From Burkholderiales bacterium (GTDB taxonomy: Bacteria; Pseudomonadota; Gammaproteobacteria; Burkholderiales; Burkholderiaceae_C), in the NCBI GenBank assembly GCA_016213205.1, contig JACRAZ010000109.1, forward strand, positions 31,423 through 95,422: a DNA stretch of 64,000 nucleotides, in the 5' to 3' direction. The notes below the pieces were generated by a model, which had not been told where the DNA came from, made no database searches, and saw nothing but the letters and a program-made list of their open reading frames with translations. Positions 18,912-28,801 of the stretch are shown piece by piece. Within the stretch, counting starts at the first letter, position 1. Every line of letters starts with the position of its first letter. The position numbers and the translations under genes are program-made.

Positions 18912-20123
18912 ATGGCACTCACCGATACCGCCCTGAAGGCACTCAAGCCCAAGGACAAGCCCTACACCGTGGCCGACGACCGCGGGTTGTACGTGGAGGT
19001 GTTCCCTACCGGCGGCATCGTCTGGCGCTGCCGATACCGCATCGCAGGCAAGCGTGAGAAGCTGACGCTGGGCAAGTACCCCGCGCTGACGCTGAAGAAC
19101 GCGCGCATCAAGCGCGACGAAGCGGCCCAGGCTGCAGCCATGGACAAGTCGCCCGCCAAGCAAAAGCAACTTGCCAAGCTGGCCGCGGCCGATGCAACCA
19201 CGGTGGCCGAGTTCGGTGAACGCTTCTTCCGCGAGATCGTGGCCAAGGACCGACAGGACACCACCATCCCGCGCCGCTACTTCGACAAGTCCATCGTGCC
19301 GGCCATCGGCGCCAAGCCGGTGCGCGACGTGACCACCGAAGATGTGCGCGCCATCGTCTGGAGGAAGAAGGACGAGGGTTTTGACGCTGCGGCCGGAACC
19401 ATCCGCGGCGTGCTCAAGCGCCTGTTCGACTACGGCATGACGGCTGGACTTGTGAGCGTGAACCCGGTGTTGGCGCTGCCCATGCGTCACGTCCACAAGG
19501 CCAAGGCACGCGACCGGGCGCTGTCGCCTGACGAAATCCGCCGGTTCCTGCTATCGGCGTTCGAATCGAACATCCGGCGCCAGTTCAAGATTGGGCTGCA
19601 CCTGATCTTGCTGACGATGGTGCGCAAGTCGGAACTGCTGCTGGCCCGCTGGGCGCATGTGGACTTCGAGCAAGCCGAATGGCATATCCCGGCCGAACAC
19701 TCCAAGACCGGTAAGCCGCACATCGTCTTCCTGTCGCACCAGGCGCTGGCGCTCTTCAAGGAACTGCAGATGCTGGCCGGTGGCAGCGAACTCGTCATGC
19801 CGGGCAGAGGTAGCCTGACGAAGCCCTTTGCCCACAACGCCATCAACAGCGCGCTGAAAGTGGCACTGGCAGGGCAAGACATTCCCGCATTCACCATTCA
19901 CGACCTGCGACGCACCGCGTCCACGCTGCTGCATGAAAACGGCTGGGCGTCTGACGTGGTGGAGAAGGCCCTGAACCACACCATCGGCGGCGTGCGAGGC
20001 GTCTACAACCGCGCGGAGTACGAAGCGCAGCGGCGCGAGATGCTGCAGTTCTGGGCCGACTACATTGAACAGTTGCTGGCCACCGGCAAGGTCATCCTGG
20101 GGCGGTTCAAGCAAGTAGCGTGA
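18912..20123 (+). CDS. P4-type tyrosine integrase (DUF4102 N-terminal domain)
   Basis: 403 residues. The N-terminal DUF4102/arm-binding domain (LTDTALKALKPKDKPYTVAD ... GLYVEVFPTGG...WRCRYRIAGKREKLTLGKYP) is followed by a core-binding domain and a catalytic domain. Catalytic residues seen: Arg in TMVRKSELLLARW, the H-x-x-R pair in IHDLRRTAST, and the C-terminal tyrosine in VYNRAEY. It should integrate and excise the island. Start at ATG 18912, just past the repeat cluster; it lies closest to the mnmE junction, as usual for this class. Confidence 0.93.
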   Translation: MALTDTALKALKPKDKPYTVADDRGLYVEVFPTGGIVWRCRYRIAGKREKLTLGKYPALTLKNARIKRDEAAQAAAMDKSPAKQKQLAKLAAADATTVAEFGERFFREIVAKDRQDTTIPRRYFDKSIVPAIGAKPVRDVTTEDVRAIVWRKKDEGFDAAAGTIRGVLKRLFDYGMTAGLVSVNPVLALPMRHVHKAKARDRALSPDEIRRFLLSAFESNIRRQFKIGLHLILLTMVRKSELLLARWAHVDFEQAEWHIPAEHSKTGKPHIVFLSHQALALFKELQMLAGGSELVMPGRGSLTKPFAHNAINSALKVALAGQDIPAFTIHDLRRTASTLLHENGWASDVVEKALNHTIGGVRGVYNRAEYEAQRREMLQFWADYIEQLLATGKVILGRFKQVA

Positions 20124-20199
20124 GTAGCACCGTTGCAGACCTGATGCTGAGGATGCCTTCCGTGGAAAGCGCGGGACACGTCCAAGTCGTCTGGCCTAG

Positions 20200-23100
20200 T
20201 CAGACCTGATCGGCTCCAGCAGAGCCGGGCGCCCCAATGCCTGAGTCCGCGCCGTGCAGCGCAAGGACGCCTCGAATCAGAAAGTCCTTGAGCACGTTGT
20301 CCGCCTTAATCTTGACCTTGAACGGCGGCAGTAAACCGCCCTGGATGCGCTCAAAGTAGGCCTTGGCCAAGGCCAAGTCCACGGTAGCTCGCAGTTCGTC
20401 GAAGCGACCGTACTCGTTGAGGTTGGCCTCAGTCACATGCGCGTCAACCAGGACGGCGAGCTTCCCGGCATCCACACCCAGCGTTGCGACGATGGTTGCG
20501 AAGTCCTTGTTCTTCGCCCTGGCCTTGTAGTCGACCAAGTAGTCCCGGAAGGTCCGATCGGGATCGATCTGCACATCGCCGCGTTGGATGTCGTGCAGGA
20601 AGATCTCTGCGAACTTCTGGTCCTCCTGCGAGAGCGACGTGAACGACCGATGCAACTCAGCCAAGGTCGCCTCTTTGGATGGCCCGTCGCCGCTCTGCAA
20701 CTCCTTGAGGTACTTGGCAAAGCGCGAGTTCATGTAGTCCGCGTCGATCTTGCCGGTGTCGATCTCGGTGATGTGGCTGTCGATGTCGAAGGGGATGCTC
20801 TCGCCGGCACCGCCGCCGCCTGCCCCCAGCTCCTTGTAGCGCTGCAGGAGCGTCAGGTACTGCAGCTTCGTGATGGTCACCGCAATTGCCTGCATGGGCT
20901 CGGTATCGAACTCGTAGACCGACTTGTCCCATGTGAAGCCCTGGATCTTCGCGGCCTCCAGGATGGCGCTGAACCGGTTGAACTGCTTGGCGAAGGCCGC
21001 TCGCGCCGTCAAGTCGTCGGGCAACTTGGCGAAGCCGGCGATGCCTGCCGCGCCGAAGATGGCGCTGATCTCGGTGAAGCAGTCGTTCAAGCGCTCGAGG
21101 TTCCGGGGCAACTGGTCGGCAAAGAGGCCGATGGGCTTGTCGCCGGAATACAGCTTCACCGCAGCATCCACGTTGCGCTTCATCGTGTGCGGCTTGCGGT
21201 AGTAGCGGATCGTGCCAAACGGCTTGTCTGGCCCGAACAGCCGGTTGGTGCGTGAGAACGCCTGGATGATGCTTTCGTACTCCAGCAGCTTGTCGCAGTA
21301 CAGCGTGTTGACCCACTTCGAGTCGAAGCCGGTGAGCATCTGGTTCACCACGATCAGCAGATCCAGCCGCTTTTCAGGTTCAGCCTCGACACGGATGTAG
21401 GGTGCCTTGTGGGCCAGGCGCGCAGCCAGGTCCTTCTTGAAGTTCGCATGGGTTCCCATGTCGAACTTCTGCCCATAGGTGGCGTTGTAGTCCTTGATGA
21501 TCTCTTCCAGCCCGGCGGCCTTGAAGGCCGGATCGGTACCAACGGTGTCGTCATCGCTGATGTGCGGATCGAAGAGCGCGGTGATCTTCAGCGCGGGGCA
21601 CTGCGTCTTCATCAGGCGGTAGTAGGTGATCGCCTCGGCGATGCTGCTGGTGGCCAAGATAGCGTGGAACTTCCCGCCCTGGCTCAGCACCACCCAGTTG
21701 TCGGCGATGTCCTTCAGCACGGCGTGGCGATGCTCGTCGCGCTCGTACTGAGCGTTCGGCAAGTAGTCTTCAATGCCTCGCTGGTATTCACCGGCGCCGT
21801 CGCGGTGGCCAGCCATCGGCACGTCGTTCACGTACCGGTTGAAGGCCTTCTTCTTGGCCGGGTCCGCCAGCGCCTCAGCCACGGTCGCCGCCTTGGCCTT
21901 CTCCAGCGCCACCGCCTGCCGCACGTCACGGTCGCGGTAGGTCAGAACCTGGTAGGGGTCGAAGCCCAGCACGTTCTTGTCGCGGATGCCGTCGGCAATG
22001 CTGTAGCGGTGCAGTTCGTCCCCAAAGACATCTGTCGTGGTGTTGTCCTTGCGAACGTTCTCCTTGTGGATGGGCGTGCCGCTGAAGCCGAAGAACACCG
22101 CGCCCGAAAAGCTCGCCTTGATGTCGGCCAGCATGTCGCCGAAGGTGGAGCGGTGGCACTCGTCCACGATGAACACGATGCGCTTGCCGCGCATGGCCTC
22201 CAGGTCGTGTACCTTCAAGCCGTCGGCGTCGTCCGTGATCCGGCTCATCTTCTGGATGGACGTGACGATCAGCGTGTCCGCAGGCGCGGTGCTCTTCAGC
22301 GTTCTGACGAGCACCCCCGTGTTCTCGGTGGCCTGCACCTGGGTGCTGTCACCAGCAAAGTCGCGGTAGGCCTTCAGCGTCTGCGTTCCCAGTTCCACCC
22401 GGTCCAGCAGGAACACCACCTTGTCGGCGTCTTTGGAGTTGGCGATGAGCTGGGCCGATTTGAAGCTCGTCATGGTCTTGCCCGAGCCCGTGGTGTGCCA
22501 GATGTATCCGCCCAGGCGGTTCGGGTTCTTCCAGTCGGTCTTGGCCACCTTGTCGGAAATGGCGTGGGCGGCGTAGTACTGGTAGCTGCGCATCACCTTC
22601 AGCACGCCGTCCGCCTCGTCGGCCACGGTGTAGAAGCCAATCAACTGGTGCGCCATCGGGATTGACAGCAGGCTGGAGGTGAAGCTCTTCCAGTCGTTGA
22701 TGGGCTCGTTGTTGAAGTCGGCCCAGTGGAAGGCGTAGTCCTTGTTGAACTTGCCGTCTGGTCCGGGGTTGGCGAAGTACAGCGCCTCCCCTGGCTCCAT
22801 GGCCACAAAGATCTGAACCAGCGAGAACAAGCCGCTGAACACGCCTTCGCGTGCGTACTTCTGGATCTGGTTGTAGGCCTGGCTGACCGGCACACCGCTC
22901 TTCTTCAACTCGATGTGGATCACTGGCATGCCGTTGATCAGCAACAGCAGGTCGCCCCGGCGGTCGTGTTGCACCTCAGACCCGCGGGCGTAGCGCGGCT
23001 GCTGTGCAATCTGGTAGCGGCTTTGTCCGGCGGCAATCTCGTGCCGGTCGTAGACCTTCAGGCTCACCTCTTTGCCAAAGTGCAGCGTGTCGGCCGGGTT

Positions 23101-23385
23101 GTCCCGCGTGATGGACACCGTCTTGCCGTTGATAAAGCCATTCAGCTTCAGTGGTGTGCGCAGGGCGACGATCTGCTCCATCACCTGCTGCATCTCGCCG
23201 TCGGTCAGCGGCACCTCGTTCAGCCTGTCCTTGCCGCGGTTGTTCTCGAAGAGGATCTGCTTCCAGTTCGCCAGCAGATCGGCTTCGCTGGGGCACTTGA
23301 TGACATCCAGTTCCCCCCAGCCGCGCTGGCGCAACTCGTGCATGACAGCCGTTTCGAATTCGGATTCTTTGGCGAAGGTGGTCAT
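20200..23385 (-). CDS. hsdR: Type I restriction endonuclease subunit R
   Basis: 1061 residues, normal for HsdR. The N-terminal nuclease domain has INGMPVIHIELKKSG (PD-(D/E)xK type, Glu-Leu-Lys near 155-160). SF2 helicase motifs follow: HTTGSGKTMTSF (Walker A), VDECHRSTFGD (DEAD-like box) and the later TGFDSKWVNTLY and QAFSRTNRLF. With HsdM and HsdS it translocates and cuts DNA lacking the host methyl mark. Last gene of the leftward hsdM-hsdS-hsdR operon, 15 bp after hsdS. Confidence 0.96.
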   Translation of the reverse strand: MTTFAKESEFETAVMHELRQRGWGELDVIKCPSEADLLANWKQILFENNRGKDRLNEVPLTDGEMQQVMEQIVALRTPLKLNGFINGKTVSITRDNPADTLHFGKEVSLKVYDRHEIAAGQSRYQIAQQPRYARGSEVQHDRRGDLLLLINGMPVIHIELKKSGVPVSQAYNQIQKYAREGVFSGLFSLVQIFVAMEPGEALYFANPGPDGKFNKDYAFHWADFNNEPINDWKSFTSSLLSIPMAHQLIGFYTVADEADGVLKVMRSYQYYAAHAISDKVAKTDWKNPNRLGGYIWHTTGSGKTMTSFKSAQLIANSKDADKVVFLLDRVELGTQTLKAYRDFAGDSTQVQATENTGVLVRTLKSTAPADTLIVTSIQKMSRITDDADGLKVHDLEAMRGKRIVFIVDECHRSTFGDMLADIKASFSGAVFFGFSGTPIHKENVRKDNTTTDVFGDELHRYSIADGIRDKNVLGFDPYQVLTYRDRDVRQAVALEKAKAATVAEALADPAKKKAFNRYVNDVPMAGHRDGAGEYQRGIEDYLPNAQYERDEHRHAVLKDIADNWVVLSQGGKFHAILATSSIAEAITYYRLMKTQCPALKITALFDPHISDDDTVGTDPAFKAAGLEEIIKDYNATYGQKFDMGTHANFKKDLAARLAHKAPYIRVEAEPEKRLDLLIVVNQMLTGFDSKWVNTLYCDKLLEYESIIQAFSRTNRLFGPDKPFGTIRYYRKPHTMKRNVDAAVKLYSGDKPIGLFADQLPRNLERLNDCFTEISAIFGAAGIAGFAKLPDDLTARAAFAKQFNRFSAILEAAKIQGFTWDKSVYEFDTEPMQAIAVTITKLQYLTLLQRYKELGAGGGGAGESIPFDIDSHITEIDTGKIDADYMNSRFAKYLKELQSGDGPSKEATLAELHRSFTSLSQEDQKFAEIFLHDIQRGDVQIDPDRTFRDYLVDYKARAKNKDFATIVATLGVDAGKLAVLVDAHVTEANLNEYGRFDELRATVDLALAKAYFERIQGGLLPPFKVKIKADNVLKDFLIRGVLALHGADSGIGAPGSAGADQV

Positions 23386-23400
23386 AGATAGGGGGCAACC

Positions 23401-24633
23401 TCAGGCGAACATGCTTTTCTCGCAGGCCCACTTCAACTGCTGCACCTTCTTGATCTGGTGGGAATGCAGAAGAATGAGCTCGTCGACAGAACGGAAAAAG
23501 GCGGAGATTCGCATTTGCTCGTGCAACTCCGGGAAGCATATGGAAACTGATGAAATGTCTGCCGCCCTGACATGCACCACGGTCTTCCCTTGAGCTCTCC
23601 GGGCCAAGTCGCATTTGGGCTGCCCACTCGAGAGAGCGAGAGCCAAGAAATACGGATCCAACCTGTCACAAGGGTTGATGATATTCAGATCACCACCGAT
23701 GATGACTCCTCCTTGAAGAAGCGCGGAAGCTCTAGCGATATCCTCAGAGGTCTCTCCGGAGGCGGGCACTATCACCTCGTTACCTTTGCTCTTGATCGCG
23801 CCCTTCCGATCATCAACAAACGTGTCCACCTGAGTGATGGCAGTTTGATAGTCCGTATAGAGCCTGCCGTAAAGCACGATGGGCGTGCCTGACGCCTTGA
23901 GCTCACCTTTGGAAAATCCAGACCCTTTAGCGAAGGTCCCGAGTCTCCTCATTTCCTCAGTGGACCAAGCTCCTGTGAATCCGCCGAAACGAACCTCCGG
24001 AACGTTGGTCCCAGGCTGAGGAAAAGTCTTCTCAATCATCGCCACCCTCAGCGCAAGCAGTTTCTCGTACCTGCAGCGATGAAGGGAAGAAAGCTGATCG
24101 ATATTTCGAAAAACCTGGGCGATACGATTCTGCTCCTGAATATCAGGGAGCATGACAGTCCGCTTCTTCCAATCGTCGGCATCGAAAAACAGCTTCTCAA
24201 TATCCACGCCATACGAGCTCAGAAAGAACTTCCGACGCATGGCTGGCAGACTCGCAAGGATGGTGAGGAACTCTGAGAGGAGCTTCTCGCTGTCGACGGC
24301 GGTCAGATACTCATTCGACACAATGGCGCCATCCAGGGCCGGCGGCACGATGCCCGTCGCCCCGTGGACCACCTGACGCTTGGAAATGACGAAGTCCCCC
24401 GCCTTGAGCTCGGCGTAGTTCTTCACCAGGATCTCGCGCCCCAGCAGGTGGCCACGAGAGACGACGCCTTCGTTGCGTCGCTTGACCGTGATGAGCTCGT
24501 AGCGTTGGTCGTCTTCAAGCACGATAGGTCGACGCTTCTCGGCGAGTACGTCGCCAATCTTCTCTTCTGCCCACGGTTCGCTATAGGCCTTGAACCGAAT
24601 GCGTGGCACGTTGCGAGTAGTCTGGTCCGCCAT
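23401..24633 (-). CDS. hsdS: Type I restriction-modification specificity subunit S
   Basis: 410 residues with two target-recognition domains (about 10-150 and 215-360) separated by helical spacers; HsdS repeats are visible as LPDIQEQNRIAQVFRNIDQL and FPELHEQMRISAFFRSVDEL. It determines the bipartite DNA sequence recognised by the complex. Base composition falls well below the island average here (about 47% G+C in sampled lines of the inter-TRD region), typical of exchanged recognition domains. It starts one base after hsdM ends. The recognised sequence cannot be inferred. Confidence 0.93.
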   Translation of the reverse strand: MADQTTRNVPRIRFKAYSEPWAEEKIGDVLAEKRRPIVLEDDQRYELITVKRRNEGVVSRGHLLGREILVKNYAELKAGDFVISKRQVVHGATGIVPPALDGAIVSNEYLTAVDSEKLLSEFLTILASLPAMRRKFFLSSYGVDIEKLFFDADDWKKRTVMLPDIQEQNRIAQVFRNIDQLSSLHRCRYEKLLALRVAMIEKTFPQPGTNVPEVRFGGFTGAWSTEEMRRLGTFAKGSGFSKGELKASGTPIVLYGRLYTDYQTAITQVDTFVDDRKGAIKSKGNEVIVPASGETSEDIARASALLQGGVIIGGDLNIINPCDRLDPYFLALALSSGQPKCDLARRAQGKTVVHVRAADISSVSICFPELHEQMRISAFFRSVDELILLHSHQIKKVQQLKWACEKSMFA

Positions 24634-24634
24634 G

Positions 24635-27409
24635 TCAGATCCCTGCCAATAGTGTTTTCAGCTCTTGGATGCCCTTGAGGTCAAATTCGCCGCCATCCAG
24701 CTCTCCTAGCATGCCAGCCAAGGCTTCCTCGGCATGCTGGATGTCCCGCGCGTTGTCGGCATAGGTGATCCTGTACTTCTCAACCAAGGCTTGCAGCTTG
24801 GCGATCACGCCATCCATTACGGAGCCAGGCAGGCGGTGCAGTTCATCCACCATTGGCGCAATCCACTTGTTGGCCAGCAGTTCATGCACTTGGCCATCAG
24901 TCAGTGACTCAATGGTCGATTTGGTCTTCTGATGAAGTGCCGCAGCTTGCTCTCTCTGAAGGTCTTTGAGGTCCTTCTCCTCATCGAGCAGCGCAAGCGC
25001 TTTGATCAACTTGGCGGCAAAAGTGTCGTCGGCAAAGTGGAATTCGCATTGAAGCTCGACGATTCGAGCTTCAACTTTCGGCTTTCCGAAGGTGCCGTCC
25101 TTGTTCGCAGGGATCTTTTCCCAGTTGACCTCTTGGTGCTTGGCAATAAATGCCAACTTATCTTGCTTGGAAGCGCTCGCTGCAACAATGTCAAGATATG
25201 CCTGCAAGGCTTTGATCTCGTCCGTGACTATCTCGCCCAACTGATCCTTGAGCTCGTTTTTGACCTCGGCGATAGCGAACTTCTCGTTGGAGCCGTTAAG
25301 TACCGAGTATTCCCCATCCGCTTCCGACAGGCTTTCGATGATTTCTCCCAGAGTTGCGCTGATTTCATCCAGCCTCAACCCGGACTGACGAAGTGCATCC
25401 AATTCCGCCGAGAAGTGGGTCCGTTGAACCAGCTCAAAAGGCAAGATGCGACCCTTCCAGCCCTCCTGCACCTCGACTTCCTTGCCGTCCTTCTTCTTGA
25501 CAACAAAGTTCGGATCGACCACACGCGAAGCGTCAAAGCCCTCGGTCTGGAGAACTTCCAGATCTACCGAGATGGGCTGCCAGTGGTCGTCGAGGACCTG
25601 ATAGGCCTGGTACTTGTCAATGAGGGCCACCGTGCCGACCTTGTCCAAGCGCGCAAACAGCTCGTCGCAGATAAGCGCCTCCTGGCGAGGAACCTGCAGC
25701 GTGAGCATCTTGCCGATGAGCTCGCCGTGCAGCCAGGGCTTGAAGCCGTCGAACGCACGGGTGAAGGCCTCACCGAACTTCGTCACTTCAGGGTGCTGCC
25801 GCACCGCTGCAGCCAGGTCATCCACCTTCGGCTGAGCGTAAGGCGTGCCGTCCAAGGTGAACAGGGCATCACGTAGGTTGGGGAAGGCCTGCCAGTAGTC
25901 GCCCAGCGCATCCATCTCGCTAAGCGGGATGCCGCCGAACATGGAGGCGTACAGATCCCAGCTTTCGGGTGGCTCGGACGAATCGACGTACCGCGGGATG
26001 TTGAGGTTGTAGTCGTTGGCCTCGCCTTGCAGCTCGGTCTTGGGCACCAATCGGCTGAAGCCGGGCACGGTCGCGCGGGCGGTCACCACATCGGTGATCT
26101 TCTTGATGTCGCAGGCGCGGAGCTTGTTGTTCTTGCCCTCTTTGGCGAAGCCCTTGGAGGCGTCCACGAACAGCACGTCGCTGCCTTCGCGCTTCTGCCT
26201 GAGCACGAGGATGACGGTGGGGATGCCGGTGCCGAAGAAGATGTTGGACGGCAGGCCGATGATGGTTTCGAGGTGGTCGTTCTCGATCAACTGCTTGCGG
26301 ATGGCGCCTTCCTCACCGCCACGGAACAGCACGCCGTGCGGAAGCACGATGGCCATGATGCCGTTGGGCTTCAGGTGGTACAGGTCGTGCAGCAGGAAGG
26401 CGTAGTCGGCCTTGGACTTGGGGGCCACGCCAAAGCGGGCGTAGCGCGGGTCGGTGTCCTTGTGCAGCGGGTCCCATTTCTGTGAGTAGGGTGGGTTGGA
26501 CACCACCGCATCCAGGTACAGCGGGTTGTAGCTGTTGACCGGGTCTTGCTCGTCGAAGTACGGCCAGTCGTCTTCCAGGGTGTCGGCGTTACGCGTGACG
26601 ATGTTGCCCGGCAGGATGCCGCGCATGACGAGGTTCATGCGCGTGAGGTTGTAGGTGTTCTCCTTCAGCTCTTGGGCGTAGTACTTGATGCCGTCTTTGT
26701 CGCCCATGTGCTTGGCGATGGCCTGGCCAATGTTGAGCAGCAGCGAGCCCGAGCCGCTGGTGGAGTCGTAGATCTGGATGGTTTTGCGGTCCTTCAGGTG
26801 GCTCGCGATGACCTCCGACATCAGAACGGACACCTCGTGCGGCGTGTAGAACTCGCCCGCCTTCTTACCCGCATTGGCCGCAAACATGCCAATCAGGTAC
26901 TCATAGATGAAGCCGAGCACGTCATAGCCCTGCTTGCCATCCATGGGGATGTCTTTGATCAGCTGGAGAAGCTTGCTGATCGCGCTGGTCTGCTTTGCTG
27001 CCGTGTCGCCCAGCTTGCTCAGGCCCGTTTCCAGCGTCTTGAAGATACCCTCGAACAGGCGCTTGTGGTTCGGGTGGATCAGCCGGCTGAAGGCTGAGAG
27101 GGCTTCGCGCACATCTGCGACGTCGAAGTCGCTGGTTTGGTCCAGCCAGGTCGAGAACAGGTGCTTGTGCGCGATGAAGTAGCCCAGGTTCGACTTGAAG
27201 TGGTCGACGGTTTCCGCGTCCTCCTCCGTCACCGCGCTGAAGTCTTCGCCCGTAAAGCCCTCGGCCGCGGCAAAGGCAACCAGCTTGTCGGAGAGGTACT
27301 TGTAGAAGATGAAGCCAAGGATGTAGTCCTTGTATTCGTTGGCCTCGATCTTCGAGCGCATCTGGTTGGCGGACTCCCAGATCTTGGATGCGAGCTGCTG
27401 CTTGTTCAT
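24635..27409 (-). CDS. hsdM: Type I DNA methyltransferase subunit M (long form)
   Basis: 924 residues, against roughly 500-550 for classical HsdM. The N-terminal helical HsdM domain starts MNKQQLASKIWESANQMRSK. The N6-adenine methyltransferase core has motif I DSTSGSGSLLLNIG and motif IV SNPPYS. The last ~400 residues are an additional mixed charged helical region (EVEVQEGWKGRILPFELV and the coiled-coil-like C-terminus) that I cannot assign. It methylates adenine in the site recognised by HsdS. First gene of the leftward operon, divergent from the unknown gene at 27559. Confidence 0.94.
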   Translation of the reverse strand: MNKQQLASKIWESANQMRSKIEANEYKDYILGFIFYKYLSDKLVAFAAAEGFTGEDFSAVTEEDAETVDHFKSNLGYFIAHKHLFSTWLDQTSDFDVADVREALSAFSRLIHPNHKRLFEGIFKTLETGLSKLGDTAAKQTSAISKLLQLIKDIPMDGKQGYDVLGFIYEYLIGMFAANAGKKAGEFYTPHEVSVLMSEVIASHLKDRKTIQIYDSTSGSGSLLLNIGQAIAKHMGDKDGIKYYAQELKENTYNLTRMNLVMRGILPGNIVTRNADTLEDDWPYFDEQDPVNSYNPLYLDAVVSNPPYSQKWDPLHKDTDPRYARFGVAPKSKADYAFLLHDLYHLKPNGIMAIVLPHGVLFRGGEEGAIRKQLIENDHLETIIGLPSNIFFGTGIPTVILVLRQKREGSDVLFVDASKGFAKEGKNNKLRACDIKKITDVVTARATVPGFSRLVPKTELQGEANDYNLNIPRYVDSSEPPESWDLYASMFGGIPLSEMDALGDYWQAFPNLRDALFTLDGTPYAQPKVDDLAAAVRQHPEVTKFGEAFTRAFDGFKPWLHGELIGKMLTLQVPRQEALICDELFARLDKVGTVALIDKYQAYQVLDDHWQPISVDLEVLQTEGFDASRVVDPNFVVKKKDGKEVEVQEGWKGRILPFELVQRTHFSAELDALRQSGLRLDEISATLGEIIESLSEADGEYSVLNGSNEKFAIAEVKNELKDQLGEIVTDEIKALQAYLDIVAASASKQDKLAFIAKHQEVNWEKIPANKDGTFGKPKVEARIVELQCEFHFADDTFAAKLIKALALLDEEKDLKDLQREQAAALHQKTKSTIESLTDGQVHELLANKWIAPMVDELHRLPGSVMDGVIAKLQALVEKYRITYADNARDIQHAEEALAGMLGELDGGEFDLKGIQELKTLLAGI

Positions 27410-27558
27410 GTTCTCATTGGCCGGGCTTCAGGGGTGGCGTACGCGGTGCCGATTGGGTGGCGAGGCGCGTCACCCGCTCTGCAGGGTCGAGTGTCGGTGG
27501 CCCGCTTTGTACATTAACTTCCTATGGTGTCCGCTGCGGGGACACGGTTGAGGGCCAA
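27410..27558. promoter_or_regulatory. Divergent promoter region between hsdM and the unknown pair
   Basis: 149 bp between divergent starts. An AT-richer patch (TTGTACATTAACTT, 27508-27521) and a small inverted repeat GTGTCC-7-GGACAC (27527-27545) near the rightward start could be a shared operator. No confident -35/-10 pair. Confidence 0.35.
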
Positions 27559-28800
27559 ATGTCTCGCCAATACTCGAGCAAGGACTTTTTCCGCCAGATG
27601 CCGAACGCACTGCTGGCCCGCTACTTTCACAGCCGGGGCCTGCTTCCCGAATTGGACTTCGGCGCCATGCCCGAGGGCAAGCCCGAGGCGCTGTTCGAGT
27701 CCTGGGCCGCGTTGACCGATGTCCAGCGCAGCGCCGCCGAGGCCGACTTCCGCGACATCGTGGCCATGTGCGACCGCAAGGGCTGGCTGGCCATAGTGGA
27801 CGAAGCGCGCTGGCAGCTTGAAGACCAGCCCGAGGCGCTGCAGGCCTTCATCGACACTCTGGCCGCGCTGGACGACCACCACGCGCGGGCGATGGTGGCG
27901 TTTCTGGACCACCCGGAATGCTGGAAAGGCGCCACGCGCTTTCACCATGCCGACGGGCTGACGCACTGGCGCAAGCGCAAGAACCTGCCGCGCGTGCAGG
28001 CGGCGGTGGACAAGGCCAGCGTGGCGCGACTGGCCGAGCTGATCAAGCACTACTTCCGCCAGGCCGACGGCCGGGGCCGGAACTGCGTGGTGGAGGCCTA
28101 CCGGCGCGGTACGCGCGACTATTTCTTCGCCTTCCCGGAAGACCACGCGGAACGCAGCATCGAATGGGTGGATGGCGAGTTCAACCCGCGCCCGCACAAC
28201 CCGGCCTTCGAGATCGTGTTCGTCTACAGCCAGACCGACGGCACGCTGGACCTGAACTTCCGCGGCGGGCGCAGCGCCATCACAGCGCTGCAGGGTATGT
28301 TCGCCCAGGCTATCCTGAAGCTGGACGAGTTGCCGCCAGACCCGAAGGACGAACGGGTGTACGACCTGGCGCCGCTGACGAAGCCGGGCTTCCAGTTCAC
28401 GCACCCGGTAGGCTGTGGCGTGGGCACGGTGGTGGTGAAGAAGCTGCGACTGTCGTCCCGCGTGCGGGCTGGCGACAAGATCACTGTGGAGGCCGACGGG
28501 CATAGCAACCGTGAGGCGGTGCACGAGCTGCTGGCGCAGGTGGGCCAGTCGGTGCCGCTACACCTGTACAACGTGACGCAGGTGGAGCTGGCGGCTACGG
28601 TCTTCGTGGCCGAGGGCAAGCCGCCGAAAACGGTGAACATCCGCATCACTCACCCGAACTCGTGTTCGCTGAAGTACGACGAGATCGACCTGAGCCTGCG
28701 CCAGATGCTGGAGGCCTCGGGTATCGAGCCGCTGACCCCAGCCCCGGCAGCCAATTCGGATGCGGGGGCGCCACTGGCCCCGGCGGTTGCGGCGGGCTGA
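27559..28800 (+). CDS. Uncharacterised protein A of restriction-linked pair, 413 residues
   Basis: I do not recognise a named family. Start ATG 27559, MSRQYSSKDFFRQMPNALLA. The N-terminal half is helical and acidic (about 1-180). The centre has strongly conserved-looking charged segments (YRRGTRDYFFAFPEDHAERS, NPAFEIVFVYSQTDGTLDLN). The C-terminal half is beta-rich (FQFTHPVGCGVGTVVVKKLRLS, THPNSCSLKYDEIDLSLRQM). No signal peptide, membrane helix or nuclease signature is evident. It diverges from hsdM and overlaps the control of the next gene (1-bp gap), so the two are probably one operon and may form an accessory defence module. Confidence 0.8.
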   Translation: MSRQYSSKDFFRQMPNALLARYFHSRGLLPELDFGAMPEGKPEALFESWAALTDVQRSAAEADFRDIVAMCDRKGWLAIVDEARWQLEDQPEALQAFIDTLAALDDHHARAMVAFLDHPECWKGATRFHHADGLTHWRKRKNLPRVQAAVDKASVARLAELIKHYFRQADGRGRNCVVEAYRRGTRDYFFAFPEDHAERSIEWVDGEFNPRPHNPAFEIVFVYSQTDGTLDLNFRGGRSAITALQGMFAQAILKLDELPPDPKDERVYDLAPLTKPGFQFTHPVGCGVGTVVVKKLRLSSRVRAGDKITVEADGHSNREAVHELLAQVGQSVPLHLYNVTQVELAATVFVAEGKPPKTVNIRITHPNSCSLKYDEIDLSLRQMLEASGIEPLTPAPAANSDAGAPLAPAVAAG

Positions 28801-28801
28801 A

